5,228 nucleotides of DNA, taken from positions 1 to 5,228 of the forward strand of contig JAGOIJ010000119.1 in the NCBI GenBank assembly GCA_017995695.1, given 5' to 3'. Shown here one piece after another: positions 1-4,730 of this stretch (the first letter of the stretch is position 1; each line of letters begins with the position of its first letter). Both the position numbers and the translations under genes were made by a program. Below the pieces are notes generated by a model. That model searched no databases, was not told the DNA's origin, and saw nothing but the letters and a program-made list of their open reading frames with translations. The stretch comes from Candidatus Omnitrophota bacterium (GTDB taxonomy: Bacteria; Omnitrophota; Gorgyraeia; Gygaellales; Profunditerraquicolaceae).

Positions 1-523
1 AGTTGGAAAGATGGCGAAAGCGCCCTTCAATAGTAGCGGCCCACCCATCACTAAAAAAATAATGCAGGCCACCGCCCCCGTATTCGATAAAATTAAACTG
101 CGTGCCCTGCTCAATGGTGTGCTGGGTCATATAAACCATCCCGCACGCAACTTTTAGGTAAGGCTGTAATGCCCATGTATCCGGAAAAATGCCAGCTTTG
201 ACCGCAAAGGCATTGCCTATCTCAACGTTGGGATCGGGATTAATGACTGTTGAAATAAAAGGTTCCAGTTGAAACTGGACCAACATAGGAGGATCAATAT
301 TTAATTTCTTGATTAAAGGCTTAAGGTCAAGATCAATATCCACAATCAGCGGCACCATCTCATAATCTTCCTGGGGGGTCTTAAGATTGCCGCTGGCATA
401 GCCGCTCAATACCTCTATGCCGCTTATCCACTCTGAAACCTCTGCCTGCGCAAATGATACGATGCCGAAGATACAAAGAACGCTAACAACAAAGAGCACA
501 CTTACGCGCGAATGCTTTTTCAT
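1..523 (-). CDS. PagL-like lipid A 3-O-deacylase (acyloxyacyl hydrolase family), 3' end cut by the window edge
   Basis: The visible part is 174 residues read leftward from ATG at 523-521; the C-terminus lies outside the window. Residues 1-27 form a classical signal peptide: MKK with further basic residues, a hydrophobic core, then A-Q-A before Glu28. The mature part is beta-rich, as expected for a small outer-membrane barrel. The last visible residues are R170-H171-L172-S173-N174. They follow a Gly-rich, aromatic strand region (GGGGLHYFFSDGW). This matches the PagL signature R-x-x-H-x-S-N, whose His and Ser form the catalytic pair in the Pseudomonas enzyme; the third residue, Glu, would fall beyond the edge. 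PagL enzymes remove the 3-position acyl chain of lipid A in the outer membrane. The start is supported by AAGGAGG at 532-538, eight bases upstream. Family assignment rests on motif recognition without an alignment; substrate specificity is inferred. Confidence 0.8.
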   Translation of the reverse strand, partial: MKKHSRVSVLFVVSVLCIFGIVSFAQAEVSEWISGIEVLSGYASGNLKTPQEDYEMVPLIVDIDLDLKPLIKKLNIDPPMLVQFQLEPFISTVINPDPNVEIGNAFAVKAGIFPDTWALQPYLKVACGMVYMTQHTIEQGTQFNFIEYGGGGLHYFFSDGWAATIEGRFRHLSN

Positions 524-553
524 TACACTTCCCTCCTTGTTTTCATGTTCTTA

Positions 554-582
554 GTTATATACTATTTATTTTTTAGTGTCAA
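554..582 (-). promoter_or_regulatory. Sigma70-type promoter of the PagL-like gene
   Basis: On the minus strand, TTGACA (582-577) is followed by a 17-nt AT-rich spacer and TATAAC (559-554). The -35 is perfect, the -10 has five of six matches and the spacing is ideal. Transcription would start near 547, leaving a leader of about 24 nt that carries the Shine-Dalgarno sequence. The gene is therefore probably expressed independently of the kinase operon. Confidence 0.75.
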
Positions 583-590
583 TTAAATTC

Positions 591-616
591 GCTTCGTCGC
601 ATGTCATTGCGAGGGA
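591..616. repeat. Fragments of the same dispersed repeat
   Basis: GCTTCGTCGC (591-600) is the reverse complement of GCGACGAAGC inside the full element (646-655). It is followed by a second copy of the element's end, TGTCATTGCGAGG (602-614). The two pieces read as a truncated or rearranged copy lying just upstream of the intact one. Confidence 0.55.
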
Positions 617-625
617 CGACGTCTT

Positions 626-699
626 GTGTCATTGCGAGGAGCGAAGCGACGAAGCAATCCCTTGAGATTGCTTCGCCCCTGTGGGGCTCGCAATGACAC
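626..699. repeat. Palindromic dispersed repeat (REP/MITE-like), about 74 bp
   Basis: The ends are 13-bp perfect inverted repeats: GTGTCATTGCGAG at 626-638 and CTCGCAATGACAC at 687-699. Nested inside is a second inverted pair, GAAGCAATC (651-659) and GATTGCTTC (666-674), around a 6-nt loop. The right arm also holds a small GCCCC/GGGGC hairpin. The element encodes nothing. It sits just downstream of the receiver gene and upstream of the PagL-like promoter, a typical place for REP-like elements. With no other terminator visible here, it may shape the 3' end of the kinase operon transcript; that role is inferred. Confidence 0.8.
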
Positions 700-710
700 G
701 AATAGTCTTA

Positions 711-1097
711 CTACCGTTGGTTAAATCCGCGTAAGGCCTTTTCGATAACCGCAACCATTGTGTTAACATCAATAGGTTTAGTGATGTAATCAACCACGCC
801 CAGCTTAAAAGCCTTCAGCTTATCAGTTTCTTTGTCCAGGGCAGATATAATTACAATGGGTATTTTACTTCCCACCGGGTCATTATTCAGCGCCTCACAC
901 GCTTCAATCCCTCCCATCGAGGGCAGCAAGAGATCAAGCAAGATTACGTCAGGGCAAAAACGATTTACCTCTGCGACAATATTCTCAGCGCTATTTAACG
1001 TAAGCACTTCAAAATTCTTCGTTGCTTCAAGATTCAATTTTACAATCTTAAGAAAATGCTCTTCATCATCCACGACCATAACTCTTTTTTTCGCCAT
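711..1097 (-). CDS. Stand-alone response-regulator receiver protein
   Basis: This 128-residue protein consists of a single receiver (REC) domain. The acidic pocket is D10-D11. The phosphoacceptor is D55, in the run ILLDLLLPSMGG. The switch Ser is S85 in IIISA-type context, followed by Y104 and the invariant Lys at K107-P108. No DNA-binding or enzymatic output domain follows, so it acts as a single-domain regulator or phosphorelay intermediate, as CheY and Spo0F do. ATG at 1097-1095 is chosen because AAGGAG (1109-1104) lies six bases upstream. An in-frame TTG at 1103 would abut the ribosome site and is unlikely. The gene lies 58 nt downstream of the kinase gene on the same strand, so the kinase is its probable phosphodonor. 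What the phosphorylated protein binds is unknown. Confidence 0.93.
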   Translation of the reverse strand: MAKKRVMVVDDEEHFLKIVKLNLEATKNFEVLTLNSAENIVAEVNRFCPDVILLDLLLPSMGGIEACEALNNDPVGSKIPIVIISALDKETDKLKAFKLGVVDYITKPIDVNTMVAVIEKALRGFNQR

Positions 1098-1155
1098 ATG
1101 CAACTCCTTAATGATTAAGCATTATCGACAACGTCGGCAATGTCTCGCTCGCCTT

Positions 1156-3273
1156 TCAAGATAACAAAGAATCCTGCACTTTTAAACCAATGCTGATCTT
1201 GGTGCCAATGTTTTCTTGGCTCGCTATTTCAATAAATCCTTTATGCATCTCAACAATATTTTTGATAACCGACAATCCCAATCCCGTGCCCTGCCGCGGC
1301 CCTTTTGTAGTAAAGAAAGGATCAAAGACCTTGATTAAGTTCTGCGCAGCAATGCCCGTGCCAGTATCTTCTATTTCAACAATCACCATGTCCTCGTTTA
1401 GTTGGAAGTATTCGCCGCCTTTACGTACCGCGGATTCGCCAACAGCATAGAACTTTTTACTCATCGTGCGGATTCGTAAATTCCCTCCTTGCGACATCGC
1501 CTGAATTGAATTTAAAAAGATATTAATAAATACCTGTTCCATCTTTTTCCTGTCTATGGCAATCGCTGGCAGGCCTTCGCTTAGCTCCTTAATGATCACA
1601 ATCTTTTCTTTAAGTAACGTGTAAGGGATTAATGCCAGCGAACCGCGCACTACCGCATTAATGTCGACGAGCTCAAGATTTAATTTTGTCACGCGGGAAA
1701 TATCCATAAGGGCGCTCACAATGCCATCAGCGCGTTCAATATTGTGCTTCACAATATCAAGGAGCTCGGTTGCATCCCGTTCCTGGCTTAATCTGTTCTC
1801 AAGATAATTGATGCTCTGCAAAATAATCGCCAAAGGATTCTTTACTTCGTGGGCAACGCCGGAGGCAAGCTGGCCGATTGCCTTAAACTTTTCCGCTTCG
1901 ATCAAATGGTCCTGCGTTTCTTTTAGCTGCGAATACGCTAAACGCAACGCCTCTTCTGTTTGTTTACGCTCGATAATGCCCGCTATAATATTGGCGATTG
2001 CATAGAGCAATTCTTTTTCGCGGGACGTACTAGCATGGCCTTCCTGGAGGTATAGATTTATGACGCCTAAAACTTTTTTGCCTTCAAGAATAATCGGAAC
2101 GCAATAATGGCCATGCGCAGGCATGCCTTGATAGGTGCGGGTATGGCGGGAATCAACTGTTTCAGAAAAAACGATTTCTCCAAGCAACGCAGCGCGGCCG
2201 CATAAACATTGATCTAAAGGAACGAGAGCGCACAGTTTTTGCACTTCGCCAGATAATCCTCTCTGCGTCGCTAAACGAAGCGATTTTGCATCTTCGCCCA
2301 TAAGGAAAATTGCGCCCCTTGGTTCTAATTCAAGCCAGGGGATGCTAATAATACGCTCCAGGATCTTAGGTAATATTTCCTGCAGAGGCATATCAGCGAG
2401 CGATATTTTAAGTAATTCATTAATAATGCTTTGAATCTGATAATTATACTTGAGGCCTTCTTCAGCCCTGCGGCGGCCGTAAATCATTTCGTTAAAGGCA
2501 AAGGCAAGCTGCCCAACTTCATCGCCTGAGGTAACCTCAACTTTTTGATTAAGATTGCCGGAGGCAATAGTCTTGGCGGCGGCAGTCAACGAAAGGATAG
2601 GACGCGTGATGGTGGCAGAAATGATGAGGCCCGAGGCAATGCTTGCCACTATCAAAATAATGCTACTGACAACAAACAAAAGAATAATTCTATCAACGAA
2701 TGCCTGGGCGTTTCTTTCTTTCTTGGCAATTTCACCACGTATCAGCTTAGCAGTAGTATTGATCTGCGACGTAAATTCTTTCTGTAATACCTTTGTTGTA
2801 TCGATAACCAGTTTCAGTCCCGAAGGATTATCTCCAGAAAATATGTCAGGGACATATTCGGTTTCAAGAATAGTTTTATAGAATTTAACCCACGTTTCTT
2901 GCGCCGAAATCAACGATTGGGCAACGGTATCATTGCCTTGTACGCGTTCCACAAGTTCAATCGCGGCGTCAAATTCTTTATTGGTAGTCAAGCTAATGTT
3001 GATAATATCCTGCTTGATCCGGGTCAACTCGGTGAGTTCTTCAACGGAAAGCATGCTTGCCGTCATTACCCTTATCTCAGATAAATTATTCTGCAGGAGG
3101 GCAATCTTTTCAAGCATGTCATGGTGCTTACGAACCTGGCTATAAAGAGGGCTTCCTATCTTTGTTTGATTTAACGCATATACCGCGCAGTAAATAAGAG
3201 CGAGCAAGCCAATGCTACCTATCCCGATAAGCAGCATTAACTTTTGTTTCAGCTTAAAACGAGCAAAGAGCAC
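1156..3273 (-). CDS. Membrane sensor histidine kinase with HAMP, GAF and HisKA/HATPase domains
   Basis: This is a 705-residue inner-membrane kinase. Transmembrane helix 1 spans about residues 13-33. A mostly helical extracytoplasmic region (about 35-190), probably a four-helix-bundle sensor, follows, then transmembrane helix 2 (about 195-219) and a HAMP linker (about 218-270, with T-R-P-I and D-E-V-G-Q-L). A GAF domain (about 285-435) carries C356-L-C358-G-R and the strand VLGVINLYL. A coiled linker leads to the H-box GVAHEVKNPL with phosphorylated H475. The ATP-binding domain shows N584/N588, D636-T-G-T-G, F650-D-P-F-F and G662-T-G-L-G-L. All residues needed for catalysis are present. The start is GTG at 3273, with AAGGGAG about nine bases upstream; the next in-frame ATG (residue 13) would cut into the first membrane helix. 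It lies 36 nt after the lipoprotein gene and 58 nt before the receiver gene. The signal sensed is unknown. Confidence 0.95.
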   Translation of the reverse strand: MLFARFKLKQKLMLLIGIGSIGLLALIYCAVYALNQTKIGSPLYSQVRKHHDMLEKIALLQNNLSEIRVMTASMLSVEELTELTRIKQDIINISLTTNKEFDAAIELVERVQGNDTVAQSLISAQETWVKFYKTILETEYVPDIFSGDNPSGLKLVIDTTKVLQKEFTSQINTTAKLIRGEIAKKERNAQAFVDRIILLFVVSSIILIVASIASGLIISATITRPILSLTAAAKTIASGNLNQKVEVTSGDEVGQLAFAFNEMIYGRRRAEEGLKYNYQIQSIINELLKISLADMPLQEILPKILERIISIPWLELEPRGAIFLMGEDAKSLRLATQRGLSGEVQKLCALVPLDQCLCGRAALLGEIVFSETVDSRHTRTYQGMPAHGHYCVPIILEGKKVLGVINLYLQEGHASTSREKELLYAIANIIAGIIERKQTEEALRLAYSQLKETQDHLIEAEKFKAIGQLASGVAHEVKNPLAIILQSINYLENRLSQERDATELLDIVKHNIERADGIVSALMDISRVTKLNLELVDINAVVRGSLALIPYTLLKEKIVIIKELSEGLPAIAIDRKKMEQVFINIFLNSIQAMSQGGNLRIRTMSKKFYAVGESAVRKGGEYFQLNEDMVIVEIEDTGTGIAAQNLIKVFDPFFTTKGPRQGTGLGLSVIKNIVEMHKGFIEIASQENIGTKISIGLKVQDSLLS

Positions 3274-3309
3274 GTATTGCTTCTCCCTTATATACGTTGC
3301 ATGACCTTA

Positions 3310-3696
3310 CTAAAGATACCTAAGGATCCTTTTTAGAATCACATCGGCTGCTTCTCGATCGCTCATCACGCCAACGCGCACTTCTATTTTCGAAGAAGCG
3401 CCGGTAATTCTTCGAACATCAATCCATACTTCCTTACCATCGGTATATTTACTTTTTAATTGTGTCACTGCATCTTCCCTGGTTTCCTTGATGAGATCAA
3501 GCTTCAGAGAGGTTAGCGCCTTCTTTGCCGCAGCAATAGTCCGCTCATAAGGAGCCTGCACTTCCTGGGTCAATTTTCCTGAAAGCCACGCTGCAGTACC
3601 TGCCCCACCTGCTGCGCCAGCCAAAATAGCAATACAACCATAGGCATTCACCAATAACCAAGCAGCGATAACAATTAAAATTAGTTTTTGCTTCAT
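3310..3696 (-). CDS. DUF3568-like small lipoprotein
   Basis: This 128-residue protein begins with a basic, hydrophobic signal sequence ending A18-Y19-G20-C21. Tyr at -2 makes this a relaxed lipobox. A run GAAGGAGTAAWLSGKL follows, then an amphipathic segment (APYERTIAAAKKAL) and a two-strand region rich in basic and acidic residues that ends in ILKRILRYL. This order resembles the DUF3568 family of small Gram-negative lipoproteins: Gly/Ala-rich segment after the Cys, helix, then V-x-I-R-V-G-V-type strand. No function is established for the family that I can name. ATG at 3696 has AGGAGG (3706-3701) upstream; a GTG at 3699 would sit too close to it. It is the first gene after the promoter at 3780-3807 and leads into the kinase gene. 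An accessory envelope role for the sensor is an inference from position only. Confidence 0.75.
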   Translation of the reverse strand: MKQKLILIVIAAWLLVNAYGCIAILAGAAGGAGTAAWLSGKLTQEVQAPYERTIAAAKKALTSLKLDLIKETREDAVTQLKSKYTDGKEVWIDVRRITGASSKIEVRVGVMSDREAADVILKRILRYL

Positions 3697-3736
3697 CACT
3701 CCTCCTCTTTAGACAATCTTAGTAACATTAAAATGC

Positions 3737-3779
3737 ACACTCAACACTCAATTTTCAATGCATTACCACATATGAGTGT
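3737..3779. promoter_or_regulatory. Candidate operator: three TGAGTGT heptamers
   Basis: ACACTCA occurs twice in perfect tandem (3737-3743 and 3744-3750). Its reverse complement TGAGTGT lies at 3773-3779, touching the -10 box and covering the predicted start site. A 22-nt spacer separates the groups. This arrangement suits a transcription-factor site. If transcription began further upstream, the copies could instead pair as a leader hairpin. The binding factor is unknown. Confidence 0.4.
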
Positions 3780-3807
3780 ATTGTACTTCCTGGCATAGAG
3801 TTGTCAA
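3780..3807 (-). promoter_or_regulatory. Sigma70-type promoter of the lipoprotein-kinase-receiver operon
   Basis: On the minus strand, a perfect TTGACA (3807-3802) is followed by a 16-nt spacer and TACAAT (3785-3780). Transcription would start near 3773, giving a leader of about 77 nt before ATG 3696. No comparable promoter was seen in the short gaps between the three downstream genes, which supports co-transcription. Confidence 0.75.
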
Positions 3808-3828
3808 GGTTAAAGTCAGGCTTTTTTC

Positions 3829-3856
3829 TTGACTGCGTATCTTTTTCGTGTAGAAT
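3829..3856 (+). promoter_or_regulatory. Sigma70-type promoter of the tRNA-Asn gene
   Basis: TTGACT (3829-3834) is followed by a 16-nt spacer and TAGAAT (3851-3856). Each box has five of six consensus matches. Transcription would begin near 3863, a few bases before the first tRNA base at 3868. It lies back to back with the operon promoter, with 21 bp between the two -35 boxes. Confidence 0.75.
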
Positions 3857-3905
3857 ATCTCTACTATTCCCCCGTAGCTCAGCTGGTAGAGCGAGTGGCT
3901 GTGCA

Positions 3906-3923
3906 CGAGGAGCGAAGCGACGA
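3906..3923 (+). repeat. Dispersed-repeat fragment inside the intron P1 loop
   Basis: These 18 bases, CGAGGAGCGAAGCGACGA, are identical to 635-652 in the palindromic repeat upstream of the PagL-like gene. In the intron they are flanked by GCAC (3903-3906) and GTGC (3924-3927), so they can form the loop of a short extra hairpin right at the 5' splice site. An 11-base core, GAGCGAAGCGA, also recurs at 4585-4595. Confidence 0.7.
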
Positions 3924-3943
3924 GTGCAAAAGTTATCGCAACG

Positions 3944-3964
3944 CTCCTTAAGCATGAAGGGAGG
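3944..3964 (+). promoter_or_regulatory. Ribosome site of the HNH gene within a possible masking hairpin
   Basis: The Shine-Dalgarno GGGAGG (3959-3964) can pair with upstream CTCCTT (3944-3949). CTCC pairs with GGAG and TT with AA, with one bulged G and a 7-nt loop. Folding would hide the ribosome site and could keep nuclease production low or coupled to intron folding. This was predicted by eye and no energy was calculated. Confidence 0.4.
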
Positions 3965-3972
3965 TTGACAAC

Positions 3973-4296
3973 TTGGCAAAGCAAGATACGCGGACATACA
4001 AAGATCGCCGCCAATATTTGATTGCCGCTGTGCAGAAAAGACGCAAGAAAATTAGACAGATGGCAGTTGAATATAAAGGTGGCAGATGCGGAATGTGTGG
4101 ATATGATCGCTGTATTGAAGCTTTAGAGTTCCACCATACTGATTCTTCTGGCAAAGACTTTAGTATTTCCGAAAAAGGTTATACAAGAAGTTGGGAAAGA
4201 GTCCGAGAAGAATTAGATAAATGTATGATACTCTGTGCCAATTGTCACCGCGAACTTCATGCTCAAAGCGCAGCTTCCACGGGAAACCGTGGTTGA
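3973..4296 (+). CDS. Intron-encoded HNH homing endonuclease
   Basis: The protein has 107 residues. A very basic N-terminal part (residues 1-37, with K-R-R-K-K) is probably DNA-contacting. Residues 39-96 form an HNH zinc-finger nuclease. C39-G-M-C42 and C88-A-N-C91 are the zinc ligands, E52-F-H54-H55 supplies the first catalytic His, and N90, H92 and H96 complete the signature CxNCHRxxH. Such enzymes cut intron-less alleles and let the intron copy itself; here the target would be an uninterrupted tRNA-Asn gene. Translation probably starts at TTG 3973, with GGGAGG (3959-3964) eight bases upstream; no in-frame ATG is available. The gene fills the P1 loop of the intron. Its last codons, Thr-Gly-Asn-Arg-Gly-stop, are read from the P2 hairpin. 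The frame is intact and the key residues are kept, so it is probably functional or only recently inactive. Confidence 0.92.
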   Translation: MAKQDTRTYKDRRQYLIAAVQKRRKKIRQMAVEYKGGRCGMCGYDRCIEALEFHHTDSSGKDFSISEKGYTRSWERVREELDKCMILCANCHRELHAQSAASTGNRG

Positions 4297-4507
4297 AACT
4301 GCAGGAGAATTGCTGGAAGCCCAAACGCAAAATCGTGGGTAATCAGCAGCCGAGCCCGCCAATGTTCGTAGTGGGAAGGTTCAGAGACTATGCACCTGCT
4401 GCCGTAACGTAAAGTGCGACGGTAAAGATATAGTCCGCGTCCGAAAGTAATTTCGGGTCACGTGTAACCACCAGGTCCGAGGTTCGAGTCCTCGCGGGGG
4501 AGTTAAA

Positions 4508-4549
4508 TAAAAAGCCCAACCAGAATACAGAGTTGGGCTTTTTTCTTTT
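4508..4549 (+). terminator. Rho-independent terminator of the tRNA-Asn gene
   Basis: The stem GCCCAAC (4514-4520) with GTTGGGC (4532-4538) has an 11-nt loop and is followed by T6-C-T4. A matching A-tract on the left side makes the hairpin symmetrical, so it may also stop leftward transcription. It begins a few bases after the tRNA 3' end. Confidence 0.9.
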
Positions 4550-4555
4550 CGGAAA

Positions 4556-4572
4556 GCGAGGACGAGAACCGA
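4556..4572. repeat. 17-bp repeat, copy 1
   Basis: GCGAGGACGAGAACCGA occurs here and again, identically, at 5173-5189. The first seven bases are also complementary to TCCTCGC at 4632-4638, the tRNA 3'-end copy, so the 4556-4638 segment has inverted ends. On the opposite strand the sequence resembles a tRNA T-arm (GGTTC-x-x-GTCCTCGC). Confidence 0.65.
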
Positions 4573-4591
4573 AGGTGAGCGACCGAGCGAA

Positions 4592-4638
4592 GCGAGGGAG
4601 TGGTTGAGTCTGCCAAAGGCAGACGAAACCATCCTCGC
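4592..4638. repeat. Long imperfect hairpin with a tandem G-A internal loop
   Basis: Arms pair in three blocks: GCGAGG (4592-4597) with CCTCGC (4633-4638), TGGTT (4601-4605) with AACCA (4627-4631), and GTCTGCC (4608-4614) with GGCAGAC (4618-4624) around an AAA loop. A GA opposite GA lies between the last two blocks, a known stable RNA mismatch pattern. That makes 18 base pairs in 47 nt. There is no T-tract, so it is not a terminator. The element is of unknown role and probably belongs to the repeat that fills 4550-4638. Confidence 0.6.
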
Positions 4639-4648
4639 GGGGGAGCCA
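4632..4648 (+). pseudogene. Partial second copy of the tRNA-Asn 3' end, with CCA
   Basis: TCCTCGCGGGGGAG (4632-4645) is identical to the last 14 bases of the tRNA-Asn gene (4489-4502). It is followed by CCA, which the main copy lacks. A terminator follows eight bases later, as expected behind a real tRNA gene. It covers only the T-stem 3' strand, acceptor strand, discriminator and CCA. It is either a relic of a second tRNA-Asn gene, or the original tRNA tail displaced when the 4503-4645 segment entered. Confidence 0.6.
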
Positions 4649-4656
4649 TCTTTCAT

Positions 4657-4699
4657 AACCCGTTGCGACAGCAATTTTTGTTGCAGCGGGTTTTTGTTT
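4657..4699 (+). terminator. Rho-independent terminator behind the partial tRNA copy
   Basis: The stem AACCCGTTGC (4657-4666) with GCAGCGGGTT (4683-4692) gives ten pairs, one of them T.G. It is followed by TTTGTTT. It overlaps the -35 region proposed for the next gene. Confidence 0.7.
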
Positions 4700-4709
4700 A
4701 TCTTATAAT
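4681..4709 (+). promoter_or_regulatory. Probable promoter of the small membrane protein gene
   Basis: A perfect -10 box TATAAT (4704-4709) is preceded at 17 nt by TTGCAG (4681-4686), a weak -35 with three of six matches. Transcription would begin near 4716, inside or just before the Shine-Dalgarno AAGGAGG (4716-4722). The leader would then be very short, so the true start could lie elsewhere. Confidence 0.5.
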
Positions 4710-4730
4710 GCACTAAAGGAGGAAAATTAT

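Larger units (their letters stand above)
3903..4464 (+). ncRNA. Self-splicing group I intron in tRNA-Asn, between U35 and U36
   Basis: The 5' exon ends in U and the intron ends in G4464, both group I rules. P1 pairs exon GGCTGT (3897-3902) with the guide GCAGCT (4270-4275), giving the diagnostic U.G at the splice site. P2 is CCACGG/CCGTGG with a GAAA loop (4277-4292). P3 pairs GCAGG (4301-4305) with CCTGC (4395-4399). P4 pairs TGCTG (4311-4315) with CAGCA (4344-4348). P5 is 4319-4323 with 4336-4340. P6 includes CCCGC/GTGGG (4355-4359 with 4371-4375). P7 pairs GACTAT (4386-4391) with ATAGTC (4430-4435), in the conserved contexts TCAGAGACTA and AAGATATAGTCC. P8 is CCGT/ACGG (4402-4405 with 4419-4422). 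P9 is CCGAAA/TTTCGG with a GTAA loop (4441-4456). All catalytic helices are present, so activity is likely. The exact structural subgroup was not assigned. Confidence 0.93.
3868..4502 (+). tRNA. tRNA-Asn(GUU), interrupted by a group I intron
   Basis: The exons are 3868-3902 (bases 1-35) and 4465-4502 (bases 36-73). Joined, they give a 73-nt cloverleaf. The acceptor stem pairs TCCCCCG with CGGGGGA and the discriminator base is G73. The D stem pairs GCTC with GAGC around AGCTGGTA. The anticodon loop reads C-T-G-T-T-A-A with anticodon GTT, and the T arm is CGAGG, TTCGAGT, CCTCG. U1-A72 and G73 are typical of bacterial tRNA-Asn. The anticodon stem has one imperfect pair, A27 with C43, next to four good pairs. 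CCA is not encoded here (TTA follows G73), so it must be added enzymatically. Splicing is required before this tRNA can be used. If this is the genome's only Asn tRNA, the intron must be efficient. Confidence 0.95.

Noticed and set aside
590..700. CRISPR array, because of repeated short motifs
   Set aside because: The repeats are inverted and irregularly spaced, with no regular spacer length and no cas genes nearby.
832..1164. Plus-strand open frame of 110 codons opposite the receiver gene
   Set aside because: It is a shadow of a gene with complete receiver motifs; the composition is Ser-rich and featureless. The other plus-strand frames inside the kinase gene are rejected for the same reason.
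3868..3940. tRNA-His reading, because the unspliced 5' half shows CTGTG with GTG in the anticodon position
   Set aside because: Without splicing the anticodon stem and T arm do not follow. The acceptor end lacks the G-1 and C73 of bacterial tRNA-His, whereas U1-A72 and G73 fit tRNA-Asn.
3954..3968. Four-codon open frame (ATG to TGA) before the HNH gene, overlapping its ribosome site
   Set aside because: It has no ribosome site of its own and is too short to support; it may be incidental.
3755..4154. Minus-strand open frames antisense to the tRNA promoter, 5' exon and HNH gene
   Set aside because: They run through a well-supported promoter, a tRNA exon and an HNH gene with intact catalytic residues, and the products show no recognisable features.
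4503..4645. A complete second tRNA in the segment downstream of tRNA-Asn
   Set aside because: Only the last 14 bases plus CCA match; no D arm, anticodon arm or 5' acceptor strand can be found upstream at the right distance.
4381..4713. Minus-strand open frame of 110 codons across the tRNA 3' exon, reading PPRGLEPRTWW
   Set aside because: The PRGLEPRT string is the usual artefact of translating the antisense strand of a tRNA T-arm. The frame also covers the intron core and a terminator and has no credible ribosome site.
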